A stretch of DNA of 64,000 bases from Methanomassiliicoccales archaeon (GCA_036504055.1 DASXVU010000031.1:1-64000); one strand, 5' to 3'. Counted from the first letter of the stretch, positions 35,724 through 45,466 are shown. The notes: generated by a model not told the origin, from the sequence alone. Numbers and translations: made by a program.

Positions 35724-36645
35724 TTCCCATCCTCTCGGACAGTTCCTCTTCATCCTCATGCCATAAAGGAGCGGGTCTTGCAGCATCATCGCTGAAATTG
35801 TCGTTTTCCTTAGACACAGTTACTTCCCCCATAAGTTCGTTGATGTCATCGACGATCCTTGCTAGGATGCGATGCTCCTTGAATGAATTTCGCAATTCCA
35901 ATCGTATCCTCCTCTCAAGATCTTCGCTGCCTACGGCCGTTGCCATGAACGCAACAGGAATTGTCGTTTCCGTTTTATAGAGATCGGCGATATCATAGAC
36001 GAACGAAAGTTGCTTGCCGTTGTGGATGAAACCTAACGCAGGGGAATACCCAGCAGATACGATGGCCGCATGGCATATCCCATATAGGCAGGAATTGGCC
36101 GACGATAGGGCCCTGTTTATTGGATCAGTGGACCCCCACGCCTCTCTTTTATAACTTCTTCCAGCCCAAACAACTCCGTATTTCTTGCTGGCTTGAGCAT
36201 ATGCGGTCCGCACTCGGACCCCTTCCATTCCCCGGAGCTCTTCGAGACTGCGATCTTCAATCCCTTCGAGTCCCGGAAATCTCATCGTGTACATCTTCCT
36301 GACGACATTCAGACGTTGCACTGGATCCGAGACCAAAGCGGCCTGTCTGATCAATTTATAGGATGAGCGGGTCTCGCCCATCCCCTGAGCATAGAACCTT
36401 ACTCCCTCTTCCCCTGTCCATATCAAAAGACACCCGTTCTGCGCGATGGTTTTGGTCGCCTCATGTGAAATAGCCGCCCCCGGACCGAGCATGATGACGG
36501 CAAGGGAGGCACAAGGAATTTTCGTTACGCCTTCCTTATCATAACTGGCTATTGACTTTTCGTCCTGTTCGACCCTGCATCTCTCCAGGTATAGATAGCT
36601 AAGGCCATCGCGGAATTTTGGGAGCTCATGGAGATCTTGAGACAT
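35704..36645 (-). CDS. cas1: Cas1e integrase
   Basis: 313 residues. The integrase of spacer acquisition. Metal-binding residues fall at the same numbers as in E. coli Cas1: E141 (GMEG), H208 (GFIHNG), D218 and D221 (VYDIAD), so the enzyme looks active. ATG 36645 follows GGGAAGGTAAGC, which can serve as ribosome site. It is in the same frame as cas6e, five codons after the cas6e TAG. TGA stop. Confidence 0.95.
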   Translation of the reverse strand: MSQDLHELPKFRDGLSYLYLERCRVEQDEKSIASYDKEGVTKIPCASLAVIMLGPGAAISHEATKTIAQNGCLLIWTGEEGVRFYAQGMGETRSSYKLIRQAALVSDPVQRLNVVRKMYTMRFPGLEGIEDRSLEELRGMEGVRVRTAYAQASKKYGVVWAGRSYKREAWGSTDPINRALSSANSCLYGICHAAIVSAGYSPALGFIHNGKQLSFVYDIADLYKTETTIPVAFMATAVGSEDLERRIRLELRNSFKEHRILARIVDDINELMGEVTVSKENDNFSDDAARPAPLWHEDEEELSERMGNADHDS

Positions 36646-36657
36646 GCTTACCTTCCC

Positions 36658-37266
36658 CTACCTTATCGGGGCAATGGATAGGAGGCCGAATCCGAATCCC
36701 TTTCCGCTGCCTATGCCCGATTCGAGCGTCGACTTGAAATTCAATGGTTCCTCAATTCGGAGAATCCCGTCAAACAGCGCTGCACCGATTGTAGTTTTGG
36801 CCTTCCCCTCACCCGGTGACATCGGTTCTAACTTAGACCGGATGCTGGTCAATTGGATGACGGAAAATCCTCCAGTCGTCGCCTTTCGGTCTAGCCAGTA
36901 CACTTGATCTTCATAGTCAAAAAGAAATATCCTTTTCATTTCCCTCTTGACTGTCGGATTCGCCCTGAGCCTGAACCTTAGGACCTGCCCAGCCACGACC
37001 TCCGGATCAAAAGATTTCTGCAAGGGCGGCGAGGACAGGTAGCCTCCGGCCAGAGGAAGGCTGCCCCATTTCGCCTCAACGGTGGATTGGACGATGATGA
37101 TCGGCCTCTCCAGTTCACCCTCCAACCGGAACAATACCCTTCCAGGACCTCCAGCCTCGGCCGATGGAAACGCCCTCATGATCGTTCGGTGCAGTTCGTA
37201 TGGATCCGCCAGGTCTCTCCTTACTGACCGGTTCATTGGATTCACCTCAAGCTTTGACAGATACAT
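36658..37266 (-). CDS. cas6e: Cas6e crRNA endonuclease
   Basis: 202 residues. Cuts the array transcript and stays with the crRNA in Cascade. The start MYLSKLEVNPMNRSVRRDL and the catalytic-His region YELHRTIMRAFP are typical, as is the glycine-rich end GIGSGKGFGFGLLSI. ATG 37266 follows GGTGAGG; it overlaps cas5e by 20 bases. The stop is TAG (36658-36660), at the natural family length, but the frame continues without another stop through cas1. Confidence 0.94.
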   Translation of the reverse strand: MYLSKLEVNPMNRSVRRDLADPYELHRTIMRAFPSAEAGGPGRVLFRLEGELERPIIIVQSTVEAKWGSLPLAGGYLSSPPLQKSFDPEVVAGQVLRFRLRANPTVKREMKRIFLFDYEDQVYWLDRKATTGGFSVIQLTSIRSKLEPMSPGEGKAKTTIGAALFDGILRIEEPLNFKSTLESGIGSGKGFGFGLLSIAPIR

Positions 37267-37927
37267 GATCCTCACCACCTTTCGTCAACTGGTCTGCCCT
37301 CAGCCAGATCGTCTTGACGTAACGTACTGAGTAACGTCTCGGTGAGAAGCTAAGCGGCACGTCCATACGCTCCTCGCCTTCCTCCCTTCCGCATTCCACT
37401 ACCGCCCTGAACTTATCCATTTTGTCGCGATCCCACCATCGTCCCATCCATGGAACGGCAGACAATCTGGACTCCAGCCCGTCCGGCGAGACCGAACGGT
37501 CCAGGAGCAGTGGCGAGGAAGGAGGGAATGACTTACGACCCAGGAACGGGAGCCAATGTGGATTGTTCAGCCCGTCCAAGACCTGTGCGAGGAGGCTCTC
37601 TTCACCTTCAAGAAATACGACGAAACAACCGTCTGCCAGGTATTGCCTGTTGGAGACGACCATCCCGCCAGTGGCCCCACTTGCCCTGGATGTCTCCATC
37701 ACTGTGTGGAAATCATTCTGAAGTTTGCCCTCTCGATCGACCCGGACGGCCATCCTTAGCCCCGCCAAATCCGCGACATTGTCCTTTCTTCCCCGGCCTA
37801 GGCAGGTGCATAGCAATCCTACTACACCGCTCTTTGAAGGGTCCTGTCCGCTGTCTCTCTCGGTGAAACGGCTGGTCGTTCCCCAGGCTTGCATGGGTCC
37901 TTCAAGCCTTATTGCCAAGGAGCTCAT
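37247..37927 (-). CDS. cas5e: Cas5e Cascade subunit
   Basis: 226 residues. Holds the 5' handle of the crRNA in Cascade. Family start LAIRLEGPMQAWGTTSRFTERDSGQDPSKSGVVGLL (read in parts) and the late SVRYVKTIWL. Overlaps cas7e by 26 bases. TGA stop. Confidence 0.94.
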   Translation of the reverse strand: MSSLAIRLEGPMQAWGTTSRFTERDSGQDPSKSGVVGLLCTCLGRGRKDNVADLAGLRMAVRVDREGKLQNDFHTVMETSRASGATGGMVVSNRQYLADGCFVVFLEGEESLLAQVLDGLNNPHWLPFLGRKSFPPSSPLLLDRSVSPDGLESRLSAVPWMGRWWDRDKMDKFRAVVECGREEGEERMDVPLSFSPRRYSVRYVKTIWLRADQLTKGGEDHVSVKA

Positions 37928-39092
37928 CCGTTCTCCTCCCTATGGACCCAAGCAAATCTGCCACAGATTCGAAACGTTTCGCGCCGATGCTCTCCAGATC
38001 CGCCATTTGTGCCGAGCCGATGACGGCATACCCGATCATATCTATCCCGGAACCTCCGTACATTTGGAACATATCCTTAGTGTATCGTCCCAGGCGCAAG
38101 GTCGATGTCTCCACCAGGCCATGCCCGGTCTCGGTGACCGGTGTCGCGAAGGCGTTTGCAAGGCTCCACGGTTGACCCTTGGCCCTCACGGCGACGAGCA
38201 GCAAGCTCGGAAGGTTGTGAGCCGCCATGGAGTTCTGCTTCCCTGATGGGATCGCCTCAATCGACCCATGCAGGAAGCCGTCCAACGTTCTCAATGTGAG
38301 AGCTCGGTCGCCTCCGAGGTTCTTCATAAGTTCGTTCACATCCAAGGCACTGTATCGGTAGAAGCATGCGCTGTCGAACTCCACAGTGCCCATCATACCC
38401 GCTCCGGTCTCGTCCTTGGGCTGTAGGTCATCCACCGCAGTAAAGAAGTCCATGTCCATGTTCACTCTATGGGTCGAGATGGCGTGGGCCACTTGGCAGG
38501 CCGCTTCCACATTGAAAGCGTGTTTGTCTGCCACCATTCGTCCGAAAAGCGCGATGTCAGGCGAAATGGTACCAGGTTTGAATTCCTTGACTATTGTTTT
38601 GCATATCTCCTCAAGGGGAGAACTCTCGGACGCTTTCTTTCCCTTTTTCTTTGGCTCCGCTCCAGTTTTGTTATCAGAAGTTGGTGTGTTCTTCCCGGTC
38701 AGTGAATCCCAATTCTTATCGAGTATCTGTTCGATTCGAATTATCTCGTCCTTTCCCAAGAAGAGCAGAACCTTGGTCCGTTCATCCTCGTCAATCGCCC
38801 CGACCAGGCTAGGGATGAAAGCTCTCAGGATCGGGTTGATATCGGATTCGCCTTTGCCACCAGCCTTGAGATGATCGGCGAGCTCCTGATATAGCATCCT
38901 GGTTCTTACGCCCACTTCCACCTTGATGGATTCCTTGAACGTATCGCTCATCCGTATGGACCTCTTCAGGCACTGGCTTGAGATCCTCGCTCTTCTCACT
39001 CCTCCGAAATCGCAGTCTTTAGGGCTGTTCGTGTCGTCCCGGTTCAGGCAGGACGGCGCGAAATTTTGGATCATGTGTAGCTCGACAATCAT
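37902..39092 (-). CDS. cas7e: Cas7e Cascade backbone
   Basis: 396 residues. The six-copy backbone (Cse4/CasC) that coats the spacer part of the crRNA. Family start VELHMIQNFAPSCLNRDDTNSPKD and GVRRARISSQCLKRSIR. A Lys/Glu-rich insert lies near residues 145-170 (GAEPKKKGKKASE). The conserved C-terminal part includes GKQNSMAAHNLPSL. Its start overlaps the cas11 stop (ATGA). TGA stop. Confidence 0.95.
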   Translation of the reverse strand: MIVELHMIQNFAPSCLNRDDTNSPKDCDFGGVRRARISSQCLKRSIRMSDTFKESIKVEVGVRTRMLYQELADHLKAGGKGESDINPILRAFIPSLVGAIDEDERTKVLLFLGKDEIIRIEQILDKNWDSLTGKNTPTSDNKTGAEPKKKGKKASESSPLEEICKTIVKEFKPGTISPDIALFGRMVADKHAFNVEAACQVAHAISTHRVNMDMDFFTAVDDLQPKDETGAGMMGTVEFDSACFYRYSALDVNELMKNLGGDRALTLRTLDGFLHGSIEAIPSGKQNSMAAHNLPSLLLVAVRAKGQPWSLANAFATPVTETGHGLVETSTLRLGRYTKDMFQMYGGSGIDMIGYAVIGSAQMADLESIGAKRFESVADLLGSIGRRTDELLGNKA

Positions 39093-39631
39093 TTTTGCTC
39101 CTCCTCAGTTCCGTTTTTATTCTCTTTCTCTTCTTCCGCGAGATCATTTCTCCAAAATGATGTCGCCCATTTCCTCTGGACCGACCGGTTGCTCGATTCC
39201 CAGTACCTCAGGTCGGAAAATAGCTGGTTCCAGTCGATGGGGACTCCCTTCGACTTGCACAGGCTTACCGAATGTCTAAGATGATCGGGGAGGTCCTCGG
39301 CACGGGTCCGAAGAAGGGCGACGAATCTCTTCTCGATGCTCTCAGAATTGCTGAGCTGTCTCACCTTGAACAGGGCCTCTCCCATGTTCCCAACCCCACC
39401 GACGTCCGGATGGAGGGCGAAAAGAGGGGCAATGATGTAGCATATCTTTTCCTCCCAGGGCGAAGCGGATTCACCTATCCACGGGACAACATAAGGATAC
39501 ATCTCGGCCGCTGTACCGGGGGGCTTACCTAGCCCCCTGCGCAAGGACGCCAGAGCACCTCTGTCTCCAGCGTCCCTCAACTCTTCCAATCGCCTTACTA
39601 GTTCAATGGACGACGTGCTTGTTCCTCCCAA
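39089..39631 (-). CDS. cse2: Cas11e small subunit (Cse2)
   Basis: 180 residues, helical small subunit present in two copies in Cascade. Visible family features: RRGLGKPPGTAAEMYPYVVPW, DLPDHLRHSVSLCKSKGVPIDW and the closing region before RKWATSFWRND. The charged Glu/Lys tail overlaps the cas7e start. TGA stop. Confidence 0.9.
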   Translation of the reverse strand: MGGTSTSSIELVRRLEELRDAGDRGALASLRRGLGKPPGTAAEMYPYVVPWIGESASPWEEKICYIIAPLFALHPDVGGVGNMGEALFKVRQLSNSESIEKRFVALLRTRAEDLPDHLRHSVSLCKSKGVPIDWNQLFSDLRYWESSNRSVQRKWATSFWRNDLAEEEKENKNGTEEEQK

Positions 39632-39633
39632 TT

Positions 39634-41187
39634 TTATTCCCCTCCATACTTGTCGCTTATTTCCTTGATCCCGTACAAAAAACGACCCTGGGCCTTGACT
39701 ATGGCTTTCAACCCTGCTGGGTTCTCCGGCAGTTCACCATAGAGTCGGTTGAACTGTTTCCTCGCTTCTTTAGCCACAACATCCTGGGCCCAGCCTTTGA
39801 GGGCCAGGACGCGCCCCTCGTCCGTATCAATGCCGATGGTCGGGGAGACCAGATCGAAGATGAACCTCCTGAATGCCCCTTCGAGCGTTGCCCAATACTG
39901 GCGCGGAATACTGGACGCCCTAACCCGTTCCGCCAATTCATCCCTCTCCGGTTTTCCATCTGTTGGGTCAATCCACCATCTGAACGCCTCTCTTACTGAA
40001 ACGTTCAGGATGATTCCTCCCTTCTCAGCAATATCAAGCGCCTGCCCTAAGGCATCCACAATCAATTCATCCTGCAAATATCGGGCGGGAATGGGTAGCA
40101 CCTCGTGTCTCCAGAGATCCACTTTGGCCGGCTTATTCGAAACTAATCCGAAGGCTTCGATACTGAAGACCCTGGAACTGTCGACGATAGAATCGTTTAC
40201 AAAGCCGGAGACCCATTTCATTGCATACGGGGGCACCGTGTCTCCATTGCTGCGAGGCAACCGGAGCAGTACCAAACTATTCCTCCAGAATGCCCTATCT
40301 GGGTCGAAGGAAATTGGAACGAAACCCCGATCATTTACCTTCCTGAAAGCCTTGGACGGGTCTATTATCGCGGCGTTCTTGGGGAACATACGACCGACGC
40401 CAAGCTTTACTCGGGAGACGTACCGGTTGCCCATCACCTCTTCTGGAACTAGACGAATAGCCCTACTCTGCCAGGTCAGGTAATCCAGGTAGCCATGTGG
40501 TTCTCTCCTGACCTCCAGGACAGCCTCATCTGAGGCCTCCCAAGATGGCTTATCATCTGTGCAAGGAAGTGGGGCGTTCTTTCCGTCGTATCGGATCAGA
40601 TTGAGAGTGAGCGTCTCGAATACGGAGGCCCCTTTCAGGAAGATGGCCGCACCACTTACCAAAGGCGCATGTTCGAAATTTGTGTCTGAGCCGCTTAGGC
40701 CACTAAGTGAATAGGCCTGCGCGGCAATGAGATAGCGTGCAGCCTCGGCCGCTGGGACTATTGGAGGAGAGTCGTCCCACCGATGATCGAACCATGCCGG
40801 GTTATTGCCCGATGACATCTCGTGGACGATCTTGGCGATCGTGACCGGCAATTTTCCGTCCACCTCTTTGGTCTGGTAAAAGGGTCTGGCCTCGTCAAAG
40901 ATGTCAAACGAACCATGCCATTTATCGATATAGGCATCTAAGCATCGTATGTCCCATTGACCATCCGTCCATATCTTGCCCCAATCAGACTCTTCCACTG
41001 GACCAAGGTTGCGATGAAGGATGGCAAGGAGCAGCCTATGGATGGCGCACCGGACCAGGGGGGATTCGTCAATGATCTCTACTATATCAGATGCTCCAAC
41101 CACCAATTGCCGTATGCTCAACTCATCCATCTTGCCATCTTTCATCAGGCATGGAATCCATCTCTCATCCAACAGATTGAACTTCAT
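39634..41187 (-). CDS. cas8e: Cas8e large subunit (Cse1)
   Basis: 517 residues. Recognises the PAM and recruits Cas3. Family start FNLLDERWIPCLMKDGK; later ARPFYQTKEVDGKLPVTIAKI and the L1-loop-like region with NNPAWFDHRWDD. The C-terminal four-helix bundle includes FRRFIFDLVSPT. Its ATG overlaps the cas3 stop (ATGA) and its TAA is two bases before the cas11 start. Confidence 0.93.
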   Translation of the reverse strand: MKFNLLDERWIPCLMKDGKMDELSIRQLVVGASDIVEIIDESPLVRCAIHRLLLAILHRNLGPVEESDWGKIWTDGQWDIRCLDAYIDKWHGSFDIFDEARPFYQTKEVDGKLPVTIAKIVHEMSSGNNPAWFDHRWDDSPPIVPAAEAARYLIAAQAYSLSGLSGSDTNFEHAPLVSGAAIFLKGASVFETLTLNLIRYDGKNAPLPCTDDKPSWEASDEAVLEVRREPHGYLDYLTWQSRAIRLVPEEVMGNRYVSRVKLGVGRMFPKNAAIIDPSKAFRKVNDRGFVPISFDPDRAFWRNSLVLLRLPRSNGDTVPPYAMKWVSGFVNDSIVDSSRVFSIEAFGLVSNKPAKVDLWRHEVLPIPARYLQDELIVDALGQALDIAEKGGIILNVSVREAFRWWIDPTDGKPERDELAERVRASSIPRQYWATLEGAFRRFIFDLVSPTIGIDTDEGRVLALKGWAQDVVAKEARKQFNRLYGELPENPAGLKAIVKAQGRFLYGIKEISDKYGGE

Positions 41188-43901
41188 TCTGTCCTCTCCT
41201 CGTTCGCAAGTACGATTCCCAGCTCCTTGGAAAGCCTGATAGGATGGCCTTCGATCTCGGATCTGAACACATTCCCGCCTTCAGATAGGGGAAAAGCAAC
41301 TATCCTATGACCTCTCAAAGGTGTTCGGTCAAGGGCGATCTCAAGGTCGCTCTTCGGCCGCTTTCGGAAACCGAAAACAATACTCGGCTTGTCGATTCGA
41401 ACGGTGCGGTTGAGCAGATTCCTCTGCATTTCCTGCGAGCCCAACTCCTTTTGTGTGATCGGCACGGTTCCCAGCTCATCGAGGTACGTTTGTGATCCTA
41501 TTGCATACAGGCAGACCAGACTTACCCCAGGACGTATCAGCCTGGTCCTCGCCTGCAGAGACACATGCATTTCATCATCCTCTTCTTCCAAGTAACGAGG
41601 GATGTCTCTCCAGACCTTTCCCTCGCGAGGCGAAGGTATGACCGCTGAGCGGGCCATATATTCTTCGGAACTGAGCGCAGTTTCACGTTCTCTGTTCAAC
41701 TCTTCCAACCTCTCCACCCAAGGCAGAGGTGAGCCGTTGGGCAGGGTAGGTGGATAGACCGCCTCGACAAGTTCTTCAATATCCGTGGGGGTGGTTATCT
41801 TGTCCCTCCCCAGAAGATGGGCATAGGTTGACAGGAGCGTCGATTCCCAGTAAACGAATGAAGAATCTCCAAACGTAGGATTGCCCTCCTTCAGCTGGGG
41901 TTCGACGATGTATAACCTAGGACAGGTTAACAAAAGAGGCCTACGATGACCTGGATGCCTGTGAAGTCTCCCAATTCTCTGCAGAAGGAGGTCCACAGGT
42001 GCGATGTCCGAGACTATTAGGTCGAAATCGAGGTCAAGGCTTTGTTCAATGACCTGTGTGGCAATAAGCAGGTGTTTTTTCGATGGGTCCCTTTCCTTTT
42101 TTCCAAACGAGGATATGCATGTGTTCTCTTTTGCAAGTCGATCCTCCAATGGAAAGCGGGCATGGAACAGGTCCACTTCTATCCCAGCTTTACGAAGCGG
42201 GCCTTCGATCGCTTGATACATGTCTTGTGCCCTGGAAATGGTACTGCAGATTAGTGCCGCATGCCCTCCATCCCTTAGTAGGTCCGTAAAGAGGGCGGTT
42301 AAGGCATCGTGGTTGTCCTCGATCCAATCAAGGAGAACTTCCACCTTTCTGCCTGTTGATTCAATGGTCTGTGACCCTACTCCACTCTTCGAGGCCCACG
42401 AGATTCTAGGATAGGCACCGACCGAGGGCAACGGCTCTCCACCTGAATAGGCATAAATTAGCTCGGCGCTTCTCTTTCTTGGAAGTGTAGCTGACAGCAC
42501 GACGACTGAACACCCCAATGCAGATAACCATGACAATAGTATTTCTAAGAGCGTGGAGGTGTAAAGGTCATACGCATGGACCTCGTCGACCACCACGGTT
42601 TTCCCAGCGAGACCGAACAAACGAACGAAGAAGTGCTTTGAGGGAAGGACAGCCATCAGAGCCTGATCCACGGTGCCTACACCATAGGACGATAGTATGG
42701 CCCTTTTCTTTTGAGAAGAAAACCATTGTACCGCAACCACGGTTTGTGAATCATCGGAAACGCTATTCTGTGTTCTTAACTGGGCATACTCGGGAGATAG
42801 GGCGGCGTACCCGTGGAGGAGATGCAGGTTGACATAACCATCGAACGAAGCATGTTCAAGGTACAATCTGATCCGATGGAACATCTGATTAGCTGTTGCT
42901 TGGGTAGGCAGAGCGACGTAGGCGCCCCGATTATCGAGGGTTCGCCTCCAATAGTTCTCCAGGAACATGGCCGCTTCTGTCTTACCTTGACCCATTGGCC
43001 CCTCGATCAACACCAGAGAGGGGCCTTCTAACTTGGTCACCATGTTCACTGTACTGCTTTGCAGTGGAAATAAATCCTGGAAACCAAAAACCTCACCGAA
43101 GGTCTCTGGTTGGCCGGTCTGGTCACCGATACCCCACATAAGCTTCCGGACGGCGCCCTCAGCTTTGCTAGAGGTCGCGCACTAATATTCTCTAAATGAA
43201 GAGGCCACACGTTCATATGGGAAATTCTCGATGTCGGAACCTATCCAATCAGAAACTGAGATTAGACCTGCTATAAACACAAAAAACGAATTTGCATTGT
43301 TGACAGATAGTCTGGGCCAGATGGATATATCTAATCCAATAGTCTCAATTACACATTTTATCATCTCCTTTCTGAGCGCAGCCCACTCTACCCCACCTAG
43401 GACTGATGGACTTACGCTCATGACATCAATTGATGAAGGAATTGTACCATGATGAGACCCGGCGGCAAAAGAGATCAATTGAAGAAATCCAGGGTCGACC
43501 TTGCCTTCATTGAGAACCGTCTTTAGCTCATTGAGCATTATTTTGGATGTAACTGTCCCATGTGGGACCTTTTCATGCCCAAGAGACAGCTGACTGAAAT
43601 GAATACCCTGTTTTGCTATTGAAATCTTCAGATCGGGCACCATTGCCTGGAATTGAGGATGCGCTTTTCCAATGTCATGGCATGCAGCGATGAAAGTTAT
43701 CCATTTCTCACAGTCCAAAATGGATATTGACATCGATTCTGCTAGCCACTTCTTCGTCCTGTTACTGAGCACAGTACGGAACAACTCTTGCGCTACAGAA
43801 CCGACATCAAGCATGTGATAGGTCAACGGATGGTAACTGGTCGGAGGTCCAACCGTAGCCTTGGCCCAAAGAGCCAACTGCCTTTGATCACTTATCCCCA
43901 C
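41184..43901 (-). CDS. cas3: Cas3 nuclease-helicase with one in-frame amber codon
   Basis: The HD part (codons 1-239) has all the nuclease residues (H24/H29, H75-D76, H150-H151, D218). TAG follows at codon 240 (43182-43184), then 14 codons reading CATSSKAEGAVRKL, then the helicase from M255 (ATG 43139) with Walker A GPMGQGKT (about 301-308) and DEVH (439-442). The frame is unbroken, total 905 residues, the usual type I-E Cas3 length. The linker after the amber fits the helix that joins the two halves in one-piece Cas3, and no good ribosome site precedes ATG 43139. So this is one gene with an amber, read as pyrrolysine or split into two products. GTG start at 43901, 28 bases from the TATA centre. 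Confidence 0.9.
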
Positions 43902-43912
43902 TGGATTGACAT

Positions 43913-43934
43913 CCTCACGTGAGGGTATAAAACC
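43913..43934 (-). promoter_or_regulatory. cas operon promoter with palindromic operator
   Basis: On the minus strand the TATA element TTTTATAC (43926-43932) is followed directly by the perfect palindrome CCTCACGTGAGG (43913-43924). The GTG start of cas3 lies at 43901. Transcription should begin about 25 bases after TATA, close to the start codon, so the mRNA is leaderless. The palindrome lies between TATA and that point, a good place for a repressor. Confidence 0.55.
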
Positions 43935-43965
43935 TTTCTAAGACCAATCAATAGGGCTTCGGGTT

Positions 43966-43992
43966 CTATTCATATCTGAGCTATTCATATCT
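43966..43992. repeat. Two direct repeats CTATTCATATCT
   Basis: Identical 12-base copies at 43966-43977 and 43981-43992, 15 bases apart, in the region between the divergent cas operon and thiDN. They may be activator sites or chance AT-rich repeats. The region 43902-44172 holds no gene. Confidence 0.35.
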
Positions 43993-44172
43993 ATGCATAT
44001 AATTATAACCGTTTAAGATGTCTATGGAATCGCTTTATTACAACGTTACCGCCTTGGGGCTCGTCAGCATCATAAGAAGTCCTGCGACCTGTTCATAGAC
44101 CTTACCCATTAGCGCATATCCAGTCGCCGAGGCCGTCGCATCTGTTTAAATCGGAGAAAAAGATACCTAAGC

Positions 44173-45462
44173 ATGCCCACGGTCCTAACCATCGCAGGTA
44201 CTGATTCCATCGGAGGTGCTGGCGTTGCCGCCGACCTTAAGGCGTTCGCTTCGATGGACCTGCATGGATGTTGTGTCATAACCGCGGTCACCTCTCAGAA
44301 CACCCAAGGCGTTTCTAATATCTTGCCCGTTCCGGTAAAGGATGTGGCATCCCAGCTCAATGCCGTCTTTGACGATTTGAAGATAGATGCGGTCAAGACC
44401 GGAATGATCTATTCCTCAGAGATTGCGGAGGTCGTGAGACGGAAACTTCGCAAGGAAGGCGTTCCCCTGGTTGTTGATCCGGTCCTTTGCGCCGGTGTTG
44501 GATCCCCGCTCTTCCGGGAAGACCTGAAGGGGGCCTTGCTCGGGAAGCTGTTCCCGCTAGCCACGCTGGTGACCCCAAACCGTCCTGAGGCTGAAGAACT
44601 CACATCGAGCAAAATAACCGAACAGTCAGGGGCAGAAGACGCCTGTCGGACGATCATCTCCTGCGGTGCAAGCTCCGTCCTCCTGAAGGGAGGTCATTTC
44701 GAAGGTCCCATGGCATCCGACCTTCTGCTCCACGAAGACCAGTTCACGGAGTTCACGTCCCCCCGGCTCCCGATCAAGGTGCATGGGTCTGGGTGCACGC
44801 TCTCATCATATATTGCCGGACATCTCGCAATGGGGTGCGATGTCAGAAGAGCGGTTGCAGGTTCGAAAAGACGCGTTCAGGATGCCATAGCCATGTCATC
44901 CAGCCTCGGCAAGGGAATGGCCATCATCAATCCTATGGCGACAAAGCAGAAGGAGGCGATGCGCTATCCTCGGATGGAAACGTTGCGCAATGCGATGATG
45001 CGTCTTGAGCAACACCTGCCGCCTTCATTCATCCCGGAGAACGGGATCGATTTCGTATACTCACTTCCAAACCCGCAGGATTTCCATGAGATATGCGGTT
45101 TTGAAGGACGCGAACAGTGCAGTAATGTCGTCTTCGGATCGAGCGGATGGATATCACGCATGATCATGTCTGTCAATATCGAACACCCGGAATTGCTTTC
45201 CGGGATAGAGATCCGGCATTCGAAGTGGAACGAACAATTCCTCCTCGACCGGAGGATCGTAAAAACGATCGCATGTTTCGAGGACTCAGGGGACGTTCTG
45301 CTGACAGTTATGGAGGGAACGGAGCACCCATCCAAACAATTAGGTTTATCATCGGGTTCATTATTTAAGTCGGATGGAATGGGAAGAGAGCCGAGGATCG
45401 GCTTGTTGGGCAAGGACCCCGACGAGATAATCAAAATGATCGGCCCTTGCTTGGATGGGTGA
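44173..45462 (+). CDS. thiD: ThiD-ThiN fusion: HMP-P kinase and thiamine phosphate synthase
   Basis: 429 residues. The N-terminal part is ThiD (start TVLTIAGTDSIGGAGVAADLKAF; later VVDPVLCAGVG and the catalytic GSGCTLSSYIAGHLA), which phosphorylates hydroxymethylpyrimidine. From about residue 265 a ThiN domain follows (IPENGIDFVYSLPNPQDFHEI; GFGSSGWISRM-like), the archaeal thiamine-phosphate synthase. TATA-like TTTAAATC (about 44145-44152) lies some 25 bases before ATG 44173, so a leaderless mRNA is likely. TGA stop, overlapped by the next gene's leader. Confidence 0.9.
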   Translation: MPTVLTIAGTDSIGGAGVAADLKAFASMDLHGCCVITAVTSQNTQGVSNILPVPVKDVASQLNAVFDDLKIDAVKTGMIYSSEIAEVVRRKLRKEGVPLVVDPVLCAGVGSPLFREDLKGALLGKLFPLATLVTPNRPEAEELTSSKITEQSGAEDACRTIISCGASSVLLKGGHFEGPMASDLLLHEDQFTEFTSPRLPIKVHGSGCTLSSYIAGHLAMGCDVRRAVAGSKRRVQDAIAMSSSLGKGMAIINPMATKQKEAMRYPRMETLRNAMMRLEQHLPPSFIPENGIDFVYSLPNPQDFHEICGFEGREQCSNVVFGSSGWISRMIMSVNIEHPELLSGIEIRHSKWNEQFLLDRRIVKTIACFEDSGDVLLTVMEGTEHPSKQLGLSSGSLFKSDGMGREPRIGLLGKDPDEIIKMIGPCLDG

Positions 45463-45466
45463 AGAG

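Noticed and set aside
41184-43901. Naturally split cas3'' and cas3' as two ordinary genes
   Set aside because: Two genes are possible, but the frame and recognisable linker continue through a single TAG and the second start lacks a ribosome site, so I annotate one gene with an amber and keep the split as the alternative.
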